Shown here piece by piece: positions 42,358 through 51,890 of a stretch of 64,000 nucleotides of DNA (position 1 is the first letter of the stretch; each line of letters begins with the position of its first letter). Source of the stretch: Acidaminobacter sp. JC074 (GTDB lineage: Bacteria > Bacillota > Clostridia > Peptostreptococcales > Acidaminobacteraceae); contig NZ_VANV01000008.1 of assembly GCF_022496765.1 (NCBI RefSeq), positions 148,076 through 212,075 of the forward strand. Reading direction: 5' to 3'. The notes under the pieces are model-generated. The model ran no database searches. It was not told the DNA's origin and worked only from the letters and a program-made list of their open reading frames with translations. Position numbers and translations under genes: made by a program.

Positions 42358-43029
42358 ATGACAGAAGATAATTATTTGCTGAATCAGTATAAGATTATAG
42401 TAGAGTTTCTAGGAGAGATTTTAGGGGATAATGTAGAAATTGTTTTACATGATTTAACCGATCTTGAAGAATCCATAATAGCCATAAGTAATGGTCATAT
42501 AAGTGGAAGAAAACTAGGAGGTCCTGTTACTGATTTGGCACTTAGAATGATTAAAGATGTTCAATATAAAAACATTAACTATATGACAGACTACCGAAGT
42601 GTATCAAGAAATGGCAAGTCCTTTCATTCATCAACACTTTTGATAAGAAATCATACAAGAACCTTAATAGGTATGTTGTGTTTTAACTTTGACTTTGGTG
42701 ATTATTATTCAATCAAGAAATCCATTGAGAATATATTACCTCAATATTTAAAGAATCAAGAAGATCATCATATGGAATCACATATGATATCAGAGAAACT
42801 AAATGATTCCATTGAACATCTAGTATCACATGAAATTCATGAAATGAATGTCTATAAGAACTATGAACCTAAGAGACTTGTTCAGGAGGAGAAGATAGAC
42901 ATCATAAGAACACTTCATGACAAGGGCGTCTTTTTAATAAAAGGTGCTGTTATAGAAGTTGCATCTCAGTTAAGAATATCTGAAGCAACTGTCTATAGGT
43001 ATCTCTCAATGATTAAGAGAGAAGTTTAG
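42358..43029 (+). CDS. YheO-like PAS / helix-turn-helix regulator
   Basis: 223 aa from ATG 42358 with AGGAGG 7 nt upstream. The N-terminal YheO-like PAS domain (DNVEIVLHDLTDLEESII ... GHISGRKLGGPVTDLAL) and the C-terminal HTH (GAVIEVASQLRISEATVYRYL) are typical of DauR-like regulators of amino-acid catabolism. First gene of the sigma-54-controlled operon, so it adds a second layer of control over the transporter and lyase. Confidence 0.85.
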   Translation: MTEDNYLLNQYKIIVEFLGEILGDNVEIVLHDLTDLEESIIAISNGHISGRKLGGPVTDLALRMIKDVQYKNINYMTDYRSVSRNGKSFHSSTLLIRNHTRTLIGMLCFNFDFGDYYSIKKSIENILPQYLKNQEDHHMESHMISEKLNDSIEHLVSHEIHEMNVYKNYEPKRLVQEEKIDIIRTLHDKGVFLIKGAVIEVASQLRISEATVYRYLSMIKREV

Positions 43030-43123
43030 TATATTAATTGATTTATCTGGCCAGAGTTCAATATAATATAGATTTTATTGTTAAAATTATGTAAGCTAGT
43101 ATTTAGAGTTTAGAGGAGATTGT

Positions 43124-44566
43124 ATGGACAAGAATTTAAAAGAAAAGAAAAAGAGATTACCTAGTAAAATAGAAGCCTTTTCGGTTTTGATATTTGTAAT
43201 CTTAGGTGTAAGTTTAGGTAGCCAGTTTGGAGTAAGTATAGGATCTGTTCTTATCTTAAGTGCAGTATATTCTATCATTGTTGGTATCAGATGTGGCTAT
43301 ACATATAAAGAACTAGAAGGTGCAATTATAGAGAAGATTAATGATATTATGTCAGTATTCTTTATCTTGTTAGCTATTGGTATGTTAATTGGTACATGGA
43401 TGTTTTCAGGTACAATTCCAACAGCGATTTACTATCTTGTATCTATTGTTGATCCGAGAATGGTTATTGTATTAGGCTTCTTAGTATGTGCTATAGTAGC
43501 TACAATAATAGGTACTTCATGGGGTACTGCAGGTACTATTGGTGTTGTTATGATAGGTCTTGCACAAGTACTAGATGTACCAATGCCTGTAATGGCAGGT
43601 GCAGTTATAGCAGGTTCTCACTATGGCCAGTTGATTTCACCAATGTCTGATATGGTGGCTATATCTTCTTCAATGGCTAAGGTAGACCCTATGGAAATGA
43701 TTAAGAGAACATTGATTGTTGTTGTTCCTAGTACAATCATCAGTATTGCCTTGTATGCATTTATTGGTTTTACAAATGCTGGTGTAGCAGGTTCTTCAGC
43801 TATGGTTGATGAATTACTTACTACAATCAAAACATTATTCAATGTAAATCCAATTGTATTATTACCACTAGTATTTATTATCTTTACAAGTGTAAAGAAG
43901 TATCCATCTGCACCATCTATGATTTTATCAGGCTTCTTAGCGATTATTATAGGTGTTGTATTTAATGGTTTCTCATTAGGTGATGGCTTAACTGCAGCCT
44001 TTGATGGTTTTAACGTAAGTATGACAGGTGTTGATCCTGAAACTGTAATGACACAAGTAACATCACTTATCAATAGAGGTGGTATGCTAACAATGTCTTA
44101 TGTAATCATCTTATTATTCTGTGCAATGATCTTTGCAGGTGTAGTATCTAAGATCAAATGCTTAGATGTCATCGTATCTACTTTAGCTAAGAACGTTAAG
44201 AGTATTGGTGGCTTAACTGTAGCAGTCATCATTGCTAGTATTGTAACGGCTATTACAACATTACAAGCTTACTTAACAATCATTGTACCAAGTGAATTAT
44301 TTGAGAAGAAATACATTGAAAATGGATACCACCCAGTAAATATGGTAGTTGCAGCACAAACAATCGGTGCCATAATTATGGTAATGTTCCCATGGGGTGA
44401 TACAGGTCTTTACATGGCAGGAGTAACTGGGGTACCAACATTATCTTATGCACCATATGCATTTTTCTGTTGGGGTACAGCTATCATAGCAATAGTATTT
44501 GCCTTCTTAAAGATTGGTGTGAAGAAGTTAGATATAAAAGAAGTAAAAGAGCAAAAGGCAGTTTAA
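43124..44566 (+). CDS. NhaC family Na+/H+ antiporter-type transporter
   Basis: 480 aa with about twelve membrane helices and the family text TSWGTAGTIGVVMIGLAQVL and GSHYGQLISPMSD. NhaC-family proteins exchange sodium for protons, and some linked to amino-acid enzymes exchange amino acids or organic acids. Next to a C-S lyase and a YheO-like regulator, uptake of a sulfur amino acid or export of its product is possible. Start ATG 43124 after GAGGAGA. Confidence 0.85.
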   Translation: MDKNLKEKKKRLPSKIEAFSVLIFVILGVSLGSQFGVSIGSVLILSAVYSIIVGIRCGYTYKELEGAIIEKINDIMSVFFILLAIGMLIGTWMFSGTIPTAIYYLVSIVDPRMVIVLGFLVCAIVATIIGTSWGTAGTIGVVMIGLAQVLDVPMPVMAGAVIAGSHYGQLISPMSDMVAISSSMAKVDPMEMIKRTLIVVVPSTIISIALYAFIGFTNAGVAGSSAMVDELLTTIKTLFNVNPIVLLPLVFIIFTSVKKYPSAPSMILSGFLAIIIGVVFNGFSLGDGLTAAFDGFNVSMTGVDPETVMTQVTSLINRGGMLTMSYVIILLFCAMIFAGVVSKIKCLDVIVSTLAKNVKSIGGLTVAVIIASIVTAITTLQAYLTIIVPSELFEKKYIENGYHPVNMVVAAQTIGAIIMVMFPWGDTGLYMAGVTGVPTLSYAPYAFFCWGTAIIAIVFAFLKIGVKKLDIKEVKEQKAV

Positions 44567-44579
44567 GAAAGGACATAGT

Positions 44580-45764
44580 ATGAAATTCAATTTTGATAAA
44601 ACAGTTAATCGATTTAATACAGATTCATTAAAATGGGATGAAATGAGAAAATTCTATCCTAATGCAAAAGAAGATCCGATAGCTATGTGGGTTGCTGACA
44701 TGGACTTTGAAGTTGCACCATGTATTGTTGATGCACTTCATGAAAGAGTAGATCATAGAATCTTTGGTTACTCAAGCGAAGAAAACATGGAATACAACAA
44801 GGCTATTCAAAAGTGGATGATTGACAGACATGACTGGCATGTAGATCATGAAAGTGTATTCTTTTCACCAGGCGTTATTCCAGCACTTGGTTACCTAATC
44901 AATTTAATGACAAAACCTGGTGATGGGATCATCATTCAGCAACCTGTTTACTATCCGTTTGCCTATTTGACTAAAGGCAATGATCGTAAAATCGTTGATA
45001 ACACACTAGTGTGTGTTGATGGTGACTACAAGATGGATTATGATGATTTAGAAGAAAAGCTTAAAGATCCAAACAACAAGTTAATGATTTTCTGTAGTCC
45101 TCACAATCCAGTAGGCCGTGTATGGTCTAAAGAAGAACTTGCAAAGATGCTAGACTTATGTAAGAAATATGATATGCCAGTTATTTCTGATGAAATTCAC
45201 TTTGACTTAACTAGAGTTGGTGTTAAGCATACCGTTCTTGAAACAATTGACCCATCATATAAAGATAAGATTGTAACATGTACAGCACCAAGTAAAACAT
45301 TTAACTTAGCAGGACTACAAAATGCTAACATTATCATCAATGATAAAAAACTTCGTGAGGACTGGTTATACTTTACACGTCATGTAGCTCATTTAGATGG
45401 TCATAGTACGTTTGGTGCTGTAGGCAATTTAGCAGCATACGAGAAAGGTGCTGAATGGTTAGATGAGTTAAAAGTTTATTTAGATGGTAATATAGAGTAT
45501 CTTAAAACATTCTTTGCAGAACACATGAAAGAACTTAAAGTCATTGATTGTCAGGCCACATATCTTGTTTGGGTGGACTTTACAGGTTTAGGTATGACTG
45601 ATGAGGAAATAGATAAAATCATGATAGAAGAAGCAGGTGTTCTATTAGATACAGGCACATGTTTTGGTGAACCAGGTAGAGGCTATCAAAGATTCAACAT
45701 CGCATGTCCTAGAGAGACAATTGAAAAAGCTTTAGATTCTATTAAGATTGCATTTAATAAATAA
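44580..45764 (+). CDS. patB: MalY/PatB family C-S lyase (cystathionine beta-lyase type)
   Basis: A 394-aa PLP enzyme of fold type I. N-terminal MWVADMDFEVAP and IFGYSS are typical of MalY/PatB. The PLP Lys is in APSKTFNLAGLQ near 238, preceded by the cofactor Asp in VISDEIHFDL. It cleaves C-S bonds of cystathionine, cysteine or related compounds into pyruvate, ammonia and a thiol. 13 bp after the antiporter gene, so both are expressed from the sigma-54 promoter. Other aminotransferase activity cannot be excluded. Confidence 0.85.
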   Translation: MKFNFDKTVNRFNTDSLKWDEMRKFYPNAKEDPIAMWVADMDFEVAPCIVDALHERVDHRIFGYSSEENMEYNKAIQKWMIDRHDWHVDHESVFFSPGVIPALGYLINLMTKPGDGIIIQQPVYYPFAYLTKGNDRKIVDNTLVCVDGDYKMDYDDLEEKLKDPNNKLMIFCSPHNPVGRVWSKEELAKMLDLCKKYDMPVISDEIHFDLTRVGVKHTVLETIDPSYKDKIVTCTAPSKTFNLAGLQNANIIINDKKLREDWLYFTRHVAHLDGHSTFGAVGNLAAYEKGAEWLDELKVYLDGNIEYLKTFFAEHMKELKVIDCQATYLVWVDFTGLGMTDEEIDKIMIEEAGVLLDTGTCFGEPGRGYQRFNIACPRETIEKALDSIKIAFNK

Positions 45765-45770
45765 AGAAGT

Positions 45771-45800
45771 AGGAAATCCTTAAACGGGATTTCCTATTTT
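45771..45800 (+). terminator. Terminator of the sigma-54 operon
   Basis: AGGAAATCC / GGGATTTCCT stem followed by ATTTT. Confidence 0.8.
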
Positions 45801-45909
45801 AGTTACTCCTTTAATGATGTGATGTATAATATTGACTAATAATATAATTTTATATAGAATTGATTTAGGTAGATATTGGTATAAGACCAATTAGAGTGGG
45901 AGGAAAATC

Positions 45910-46176
45910 ATGAATGAGTATATAATAACTTATGGGATTATAACTATAGTAATATTCATATTAGTCAGAGTTGTTGTACTGTGGTATTGGAAGATAGATA
46001 AAATTGTAAATAATTTGGAAGCTTTGAATGATAAGATGATTAATGAGGGAGACGAGTATTATCTAAAGGAAATATCAGATTCTTTAAAACGTCTTGAAAA
46101 GATTACTTTTGAAAATTATAAGCTTAGTGTAAAGCAAATTAAGAATGAAGATTCGCCTAAACTTGATAATGTATAA
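45910..46176 (+). CDS. Small single-helix membrane protein
   Basis: 88 aa. One N-terminal membrane helix (about 6-27, IITYGIITIVIFILVRVVVL) and a charged, probably coiled-coil cytoplasmic part (VNNLEALNDKMINEG, LKRLEKITFENYKL). Ribosome binding site GGGAGG. Short spacing (39 bp) to the HNH gene suggests linkage. Function unknown. Confidence 0.6.
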   Translation: MNEYIITYGIITIVIFILVRVVVLWYWKIDKIVNNLEALNDKMINEGDEYYLKEISDSLKRLEKITFENYKLSVKQIKNEDSPKLDNV

Positions 46177-46215
46177 TTGCAATAAATCAAAGTATAATAT
46201 TTTTGAGAGGTAGTT

Positions 46216-47340
46216 ATGTATTTAAATGCAAATGAAACAGAAGCCTGGTGGCTTGAAAGAATGATGGATAAGGCAAATATGGTAACAAGTTATAAACCTT
46301 ATTGGTTGATGAGTATAATAGATATAATTGTTGAAGATGAGAGAAATATTATAAGTTTTGAGGAAGTTGTTAATCGTATGATTGCTAATGCTTGGTATAC
46401 TGTACTTACTTTTAAGCTTTCTTTTGGTGTACAAGACAGATTATCATCTCTAATTATATATTTATCTGACACTTATCCTTATTTGAAAGAATCTAACAGG
46501 TCTAAGCTTCTATTTACTCTTGAAAACTCTGAAGAGCTTCGAAATGATTCAGAATTTTTAAAGATGAGAAAGAACTTATATCAAATGGCACCTTTCAGAT
46601 TATTGTCGCCATTCTTTAAAGAAGCAACTCGAGGCATTAAAGACCAGAAGAAGAACAGATTGATTGTTGAAATGACAAGATTAAGTTATATCTGTTTTTA
46701 TGATTTCAATGAAAATGTTAATGGTATAGTCATTCGCCAGAGTTGGATGGATTATATTATAAAGAATCAGGCTCTTATTAAAGGATGGATTCAATATAAA
46801 CTCATTTTATATTTACAAGCACGTAATCCTAATGTACCTAATATCCCTTTAAAGATTATGCCACCTAATAAGAGAAGTTTGAGTAAAGCTCAGAACTTCT
46901 GGAAAGAAGTAACGAATCAAGAGGTGGTTTATGATATCTATACAGCTAAGCCTTTAGTTGTAGATAATTATGATATACATGGTGCTCTTAGTATTGATCA
47001 TTTTATTCCTTGGTCTTTTGTATTACATGATGAATTTTGGAATTTAACCCCATCATTTAATAACGTTAATAGTAAGAAAAGTAATAGTTTACCAGATTTG
47101 GATAGGTATTTTAATGACTATTGCAATATGCAACTCCTTGCGATAAAGAAGTTGAAAGCTTTTGGGGAAAATAAACTGTTAGAGGATTACTATACTGTAA
47201 GCAAAGAGGAGCTGACGTATGTACTTTCATCAGATGAGACTGTTTCTTACAAAGCTTTAAAAGCATCATTAGAATCTACCATTATACCGCTACATCAAAT
47301 AGCTTTGAATCAAGGATTTGATATTTGGTATAATTGTTAG
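46216..47340 (+). CDS. HNH endonuclease domain protein
   Basis: 374 aa. The C-terminal third holds an HNH motif: SIDHFIPWSFVLHDEFWNL near 260-278, then TPSFNNVNSKKSNSLP. The helical N-terminal 250 residues are not recognised. Proteins of this build are common in defence islands, where the N-terminal part probably selects the target. Start ATG 46216 after GAGAGG. Confidence 0.75.
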   Translation: MYLNANETEAWWLERMMDKANMVTSYKPYWLMSIIDIIVEDERNIISFEEVVNRMIANAWYTVLTFKLSFGVQDRLSSLIIYLSDTYPYLKESNRSKLLFTLENSEELRNDSEFLKMRKNLYQMAPFRLLSPFFKEATRGIKDQKKNRLIVEMTRLSYICFYDFNENVNGIVIRQSWMDYIIKNQALIKGWIQYKLILYLQARNPNVPNIPLKIMPPNKRSLSKAQNFWKEVTNQEVVYDIYTAKPLVVDNYDIHGALSIDHFIPWSFVLHDEFWNLTPSFNNVNSKKSNSLPDLDRYFNDYCNMQLLAIKKLKAFGENKLLEDYYTVSKEELTYVLSSDETVSYKALKASLESTIIPLHQIALNQGFDIWYNC

Positions 47341-47465
47341 GAAGTACTTTTGGGGGGAACATTTGAAGGAAAAGCTTTTATTTAACTCAATTTAATAAGA
47401 GTATATAATGTAATTAGTTTGATTATAAGTTTGATAATTATATATAGTTTTAAGGAAGTGATATT

Positions 47466-47801
47466 ATGAATAAATTCAATGAGATAAACGAGATGATTTT
47501 GAAGTTTAGAAATGAAAGAGATTGGGAAAAGTTTCATACACCTGAGAATTTATCAAAGTCCATTGCCATCGAATCGGGGGAGTTGTTAGAGAACTTTCAA
47601 TGGGGGGATGATTATAAAAAAGACGAAGTAGTTGATGAGTTAGCGGACATTCTGATATATTCATTACTTCTTGCTGATTCTATTGGTGTGGATCCCTATG
47701 AAATCATTGAAGCTAAAGTTAAAAAGAATGAGTTAAGATTTCCTGTTAACAAAGTAAAAGGAAATAGTGGCAAATATACAAAGGTGCAAATAGATGACTA
47801 G
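47466..47801 (+). CDS. MazG-like nucleotide pyrophosphohydrolase
   Basis: 111 aa. The all-alpha NTP-PPase fold is shown by IAIESGELLENFQW and DEVVDELADILIYSL (ExxE and ExxD metal ligands), then NELRFP. Members hydrolyse dNTPs or modified nucleotides to monophosphates. It overlaps the GIY-YIG/DUF2075 gene by 8 nt, so the two are one unit. It may alter nucleotide pools during infection. Confidence 0.82.
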   Translation: MNKFNEINEMILKFRNERDWEKFHTPENLSKSIAIESGELLENFQWGDDYKKDEVVDELADILIYSLLLADSIGVDPYEIIEAKVKKNELRFPVNKVKGNSGKYTKVQIDD

Positions 47802-49359
47802 AATTATAAGACAACCTTTTTCAGTAGATTCAATAGTTAAAGTAGAAGGTCGTTTGCATACAACTAACTGGCCTGTAGTTTATATACTTGAAGGGTCCAA
47901 GAAGGCCTATGTAGGTGAAACTGGTAATTTTGTTAGACGTATGAGAACGCATTTGGTTAACAAAGATCGAGAAGATATGTCTTCTGTATACATGATATCA
48001 GATAACAAGTTTAATAAATCTGCAACATATGACATTGAATCACTATTAATTGAATACATTGCAGCAGACGGTGTCTATAGGCTGCAGAATGGAAATGGTG
48101 GACAACGGAACCATAATTATTATGATAAAGATTTTTATATGAATCAATTTGAGCATATCTGGAATGAACTCATGGATTTAGATGTCGCAAAACATAGATT
48201 ACAAGATATCAGAAATAGTGAGTTATTTAAGTTTTCACCATTTAAAAGATTGGCTGAAGATCAAATTGAGGTTGTAGAAGCGATAGAAGAAATTGTTGCA
48301 ACAAGCAATGAATCGTGTCATATTATCAAAGGAGAGCCAGGTACCGGAAAAACTGTTTTAGCAGTTTACCTTGCAAAGTATCTTATGTCATTAGAGCTTG
48401 ATAACATCAAGAAAATAGGTATTGTTGTGCCGATGGTTTCTCTTAGAAAAACAGTAAAGAACGTTTTTAAAACTATTGAAGGCATGAAGGCAAAAATTGT
48501 GATTGGTCCTACTGAAGTAATCAAACAAGAAGGCGGCTATGACTTGTTGATTGTTGATGAAGCACATCGATTAGCTAGAAGAAAAAATCTTACAAGCTAT
48601 GTGGGATTTGATAATGTTTGTAGAAAACTCGATTTGGATCCATTAACATCGACTCAGTTGGATTGGATGAAAATGAGTTCAAAGCATTTAGTATTGTTTT
48701 ATGATTCAAATCAAACAGTTAAACCAACTGATATTAATCCGAAGGATTTGTTAGATCTGAACGCTAATATGTACTTTTTAAATACACAGTTCAGAATTGA
48801 AGCTGGTAAAGAGTATACTGAATATATTGAAAAAGTGCTACTGGGTAAAGTCGATAATAAGCAGTCTTTTGATGGGTATGATTTAAGACTGTTCAATGAC
48901 GTAGATAAAATGATAGAATCTATAAAATCTCTGGATGCTAAATACGGTTTGTGTAGAAATGTTGCAGGATTTGCTTGGCCATGGGAATCTAAATATGATT
49001 ACAGTTTGATGGATATAAAAATAGGTGATTATGAGTATAAGTGGAACTCAACTAATGAAGACTGGATTAGCTCTGAAAATGCTTTAAACGAAATTGGCTG
49101 TATTCATACAATTCAAGGATATGACCTTAATTATTGTGGTGTAATCATAGGAAATGACTTACAATATAGAGATGGAAATGTTGTTTATAATGCAAGCCAT
49201 TATAAGGATAAAAGGGCTAAGGACTTAACTCTTTCTTCAGATGAGATGTTGAACTTCATTGTTAATATTTATAAAGTCTTGTTGACTAGGGGCATTAGAG
49301 GTACTTATGTATATGTCTGTGATGAAAGATTAAGAGAATTTATATCTTTGTTTGTATAA
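47794..49359 (+). CDS. GIY-YIG nuclease fused to DUF2075 helicase domain
   Basis: 521 aa. Residues 20-110 form a GIY-YIG domain (VVYILEGSKKAYVGETGNF, RMRTHL, catalytic Glu in YDIESLLIEYI). From about 150 a DUF2075 (Schlafen-like SF1) ATPase follows with Walker A GEPGTGKTVLA near 183 and DEAH near 256, and HTIQGYDLNYCGVIIG near the end. Found with MazG-like proteins in variable islands. A nucleic-acid nuclease-helicase of defence type is likely. Confidence 0.82.
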   Translation: MTRIIRQPFSVDSIVKVEGRLHTTNWPVVYILEGSKKAYVGETGNFVRRMRTHLVNKDREDMSSVYMISDNKFNKSATYDIESLLIEYIAADGVYRLQNGNGGQRNHNYYDKDFYMNQFEHIWNELMDLDVAKHRLQDIRNSELFKFSPFKRLAEDQIEVVEAIEEIVATSNESCHIIKGEPGTGKTVLAVYLAKYLMSLELDNIKKIGIVVPMVSLRKTVKNVFKTIEGMKAKIVIGPTEVIKQEGGYDLLIVDEAHRLARRKNLTSYVGFDNVCRKLDLDPLTSTQLDWMKMSSKHLVLFYDSNQTVKPTDINPKDLLDLNANMYFLNTQFRIEAGKEYTEYIEKVLLGKVDNKQSFDGYDLRLFNDVDKMIESIKSLDAKYGLCRNVAGFAWPWESKYDYSLMDIKIGDYEYKWNSTNEDWISSENALNEIGCIHTIQGYDLNYCGVIIGNDLQYRDGNVVYNASHYKDKRAKDLTLSSDEMLNFIVNIYKVLLTRGIRGTYVYVCDERLREFISLFV

Positions 49360-49383
49360 TGATTGAAAAGATTGGTGGAGTAA

Positions 49384-50043
49384 ATGGAGACAAAAGAAGT
49401 GTTCTTAATGAAAATGAGACCGCACTTTATCAATAAACAGTTTAGCAAGTTAGAGTATTTCATTCTGCGAAAAATTAATTATATAATTATTCTAGTTTTG
49501 ACAGCAAGTGTTTTTGCTTTACTGAGTACTTATAATGGTTCAATTGAAATGTATGTAGCGGTGTTGACTTATTTTGGTGGATTAGCTATTTCATTTATTT
49601 TGATTGTGATTCACGTTAGATTTACATCTAGTAAATTTACTAAAAAGTGCAATGAAGAAAGAGTTAGAGTAATGGAAGAAGCTCTGAAGGAATGCAAGAT
49701 AGATGATTTTAAGATGGTAAAAGAGCTGGCTAAAAGCATTAGTATTGAATCAGAAAGTAAGGTTTATCCATCATATTATTCTTTAGTTGTAATGATATGG
49801 TGCAATTATTTTGTTTTTGCAATTGATATTTCGGTGGATGATGTTAAGTCATTTTTACTATTGCAAGTCTTTTTTGCTCTTATATCGGTTATTTTGGATA
49901 AAACCTTCTCTAAATACGATTACGCGTATACAGAGAAGCAGAGTTTAAAGATAATATCGCATGAGTTACTAGAATTTACGAAAATAGGTGCAAATATAAA
50001 CAAGCTTCATCAGAAAGAGATTATAAAAGAAGAAAGTAACTAG
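49384..50043 (+). CDS. Membrane protein of unknown function
   Basis: 219 aa with two pairs of membrane helices (about 32-78 and 132-180) separated by a charged stretch of about 50 residues (VRVMEEALKECKIDDFKMV). 24 bp after the DUF2075 gene, behind GGTGGAG. It might be a membrane effector of this small island, like other two- or four-helix proteins next to nuclease genes. An internal start at ATG 49411 is possible. Confidence 0.55.
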   Translation: METKEVFLMKMRPHFINKQFSKLEYFILRKINYIIILVLTASVFALLSTYNGSIEMYVAVLTYFGGLAISFILIVIHVRFTSSKFTKKCNEERVRVMEEALKECKIDDFKMVKELAKSISIESESKVYPSYYSLVVMIWCNYFVFAIDISVDDVKSFLLLQVFFALISVILDKTFSKYDYAYTEKQSLKIISHELLEFTKIGANINKLHQKEIIKEESN

Positions 50044-50192
50044 CTAACATAAGGGCAACTCATAAAGCTTCAAAGTAGTTGTTCAATTCGTCAAATTTCT
50101 CGTATCTTACAATGTATATTACAAAAATTGTTTTCTATAAGCTTATTCAAAACGATTGGATTGTGTATTGAAGATGAGTTGATTAATTACTA

Positions 50193-50225
50193 AAGTCGTA
50201 TTCTATGGAATGCGATTTTATTTTT
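50193..50225 (+). terminator. Terminator after the small island
   Basis: AAGTCGTATTC / GAATGCGATTT stem with TATG loop, then TATTTTTG. It ends the island before the YesN gene. Confidence 0.75.
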
Positions 50226-50294
50226 GTTCCAATTCTTATGTATGATGTGATAACATATACTTAGTTACTTTTGATAACTAAGAAAAGGGGTTAT

Positions 50295-51884
50295 ATGTAT
50301 AAAATATTAATTGCTGATGATGAACCTAAGGTGATTCAGTTAATAGAGGCTTTAATTGATTGGGATAGATTAGGCTTAGAACTTGTTTCTACTGTACGTG
50401 ATGGTATCAGTGCTCTAGCAGAAATTCAGACCTTGCAGCCGGATATTGTTATTACTGATATTAGGATGCCTGGTTATGATGGTATAGAGCTGATAAAAAA
50501 AGTACGTGGTATGAATATGGATGTGGATTTTATTATAATAAGTGGTTATCAACACTTTGACTATGCGCATACTGCCATTAAATATGATGTGACAGATTAT
50601 CTGTTAAAGCCACTTAAGAAACAAGAAATCAATGATGTTTTAAAGAAGATGGTTAAAAAATATGATGACAAGTTATCTCATGATGAAAAACAGCAGGCTC
50701 TGATGGACCAGGTCTTAAGTGATCAGAAGGTGATAAGAGAAACTTTTTCAAGTAGATTGTTTACTGAGTCTCTTGTACTAGATGAAAAAGACTTATACAA
50801 GTCTTATCATATATCTTTTTTAGGTGATGCTTATAGGGTGATTTGCATCAAGCCGGATATAAACTATCATGTTTCTTTTGATGATGTTTTAAAGCTCTTG
50901 ATAGATAAATGTAAGAGGATTGTATCTAAGTCTTTATCAGGACTTGTGAATGAACTTTTTATGTATGATGAAAGTGGCTTTCTATTTGTTTTTATAAATT
51001 ATGAATCTTCAAATTCTTTTGACATTAGAAATGGCCTGTTATCAATAATCAATGAAATTAACTCACTCCGTGATTTGTTTAAACAAGTATCGGTATCGGC
51101 TAGTATGTCTAATGAGTTTGCTGGCCTTGAATCATTCCCAGGTGCCTATGAAGAGGCAAGAAGTCGCATGGATGACAAGATATTATCGTCTACCTCTCGT
51201 ATCATTGACCAAGGTGACTTTAAGACAGGCCTTGTCAGTGATTACCTTAATGATCAAGTAAAAGATTCTTTGGTGGCTGCCATTAGAGAGTTGAATGTAT
51301 CATCCTTTAAGAGTGTTATGGATAAGTTTGTTCAAACGATTTCTTTGTCAAAAGACATATCTGGAGGAGTTTATTTCGAAATGGCCCATGAAGTCATTGA
51401 ACTTGTGATTTCAACCATGACTAGATTTGAGTTATTAGATGATATTACTAATCCATCGGATGTTACCATGTATATGGCTAAGTCTGTTCATGGACTCTTT
51501 GACTATGTAACAGATTATTCTACAGATCTTTTAAGTATTGGACTTGAAAATAGAAAGAAGAACAACTTAAAACCAGTAGAAGAGGCTAAGAAAATCATTC
51601 AAGCATCTTTTTCTAAACAAGTCAGTTTAGAATGGATTGCATCTCAAGTTGGCTTTAATCCTTCATACTTCTCTACCTTGTTTAAAAGAGAAACAGGACA
51701 AAAGCTTATAGACTACTTAACACAAGTGAGGATGGATGAAGCCAAGAGGCTATTATCAGATGGCCAAGTCAAGATTGGTGAAATAGGTATGATGTGCGGT
51801 TATTTAGATAACAAGCATTTTTCTAAGCAGTTTAAGAAATACACGGGTTTGTCGCCATCTCAATACAAGAAGCTTTACTATTAG
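50295..51884 (+). CDS. YesN-type response regulator with AraC DNA-binding domain
   Basis: 529 aa from ATG 50295 behind AAGGGG. The receiver domain has acidic DDE near 9 and phospho-acceptor Asp in IVITDIRMPG near 56, and YLLKPL with the conserved Lys. A middle linker follows, and two AraC helix-turn-helix motifs end the protein (SLEWIASQVGFNPSYFSTLFKRETG and IGEIGMMCGYLDNKHFSKQF, given here in parts: first near 455, second near 503). With the histidine kinase next to it, it controls the sugar ABC operon downstream. Confidence 0.88.
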   Translation: MYKILIADDEPKVIQLIEALIDWDRLGLELVSTVRDGISALAEIQTLQPDIVITDIRMPGYDGIELIKKVRGMNMDVDFIIISGYQHFDYAHTAIKYDVTDYLLKPLKKQEINDVLKKMVKKYDDKLSHDEKQQALMDQVLSDQKVIRETFSSRLFTESLVLDEKDLYKSYHISFLGDAYRVICIKPDINYHVSFDDVLKLLIDKCKRIVSKSLSGLVNELFMYDESGFLFVFINYESSNSFDIRNGLLSIINEINSLRDLFKQVSVSASMSNEFAGLESFPGAYEEARSRMDDKILSSTSRIIDQGDFKTGLVSDYLNDQVKDSLVAAIRELNVSSFKSVMDKFVQTISLSKDISGGVYFEMAHEVIELVISTMTRFELLDDITNPSDVTMYMAKSVHGLFDYVTDYSTDLLSIGLENRKKNNLKPVEEAKKIIQASFSKQVSLEWIASQVGFNPSYFSTLFKRETGQKLIDYLTQVRMDEAKRLLSDGQVKIGEIGMMCGYLDNKHFSKQFKKYTGLSPSQYKKLYY

Positions 51885-51890
51885 GTGATT

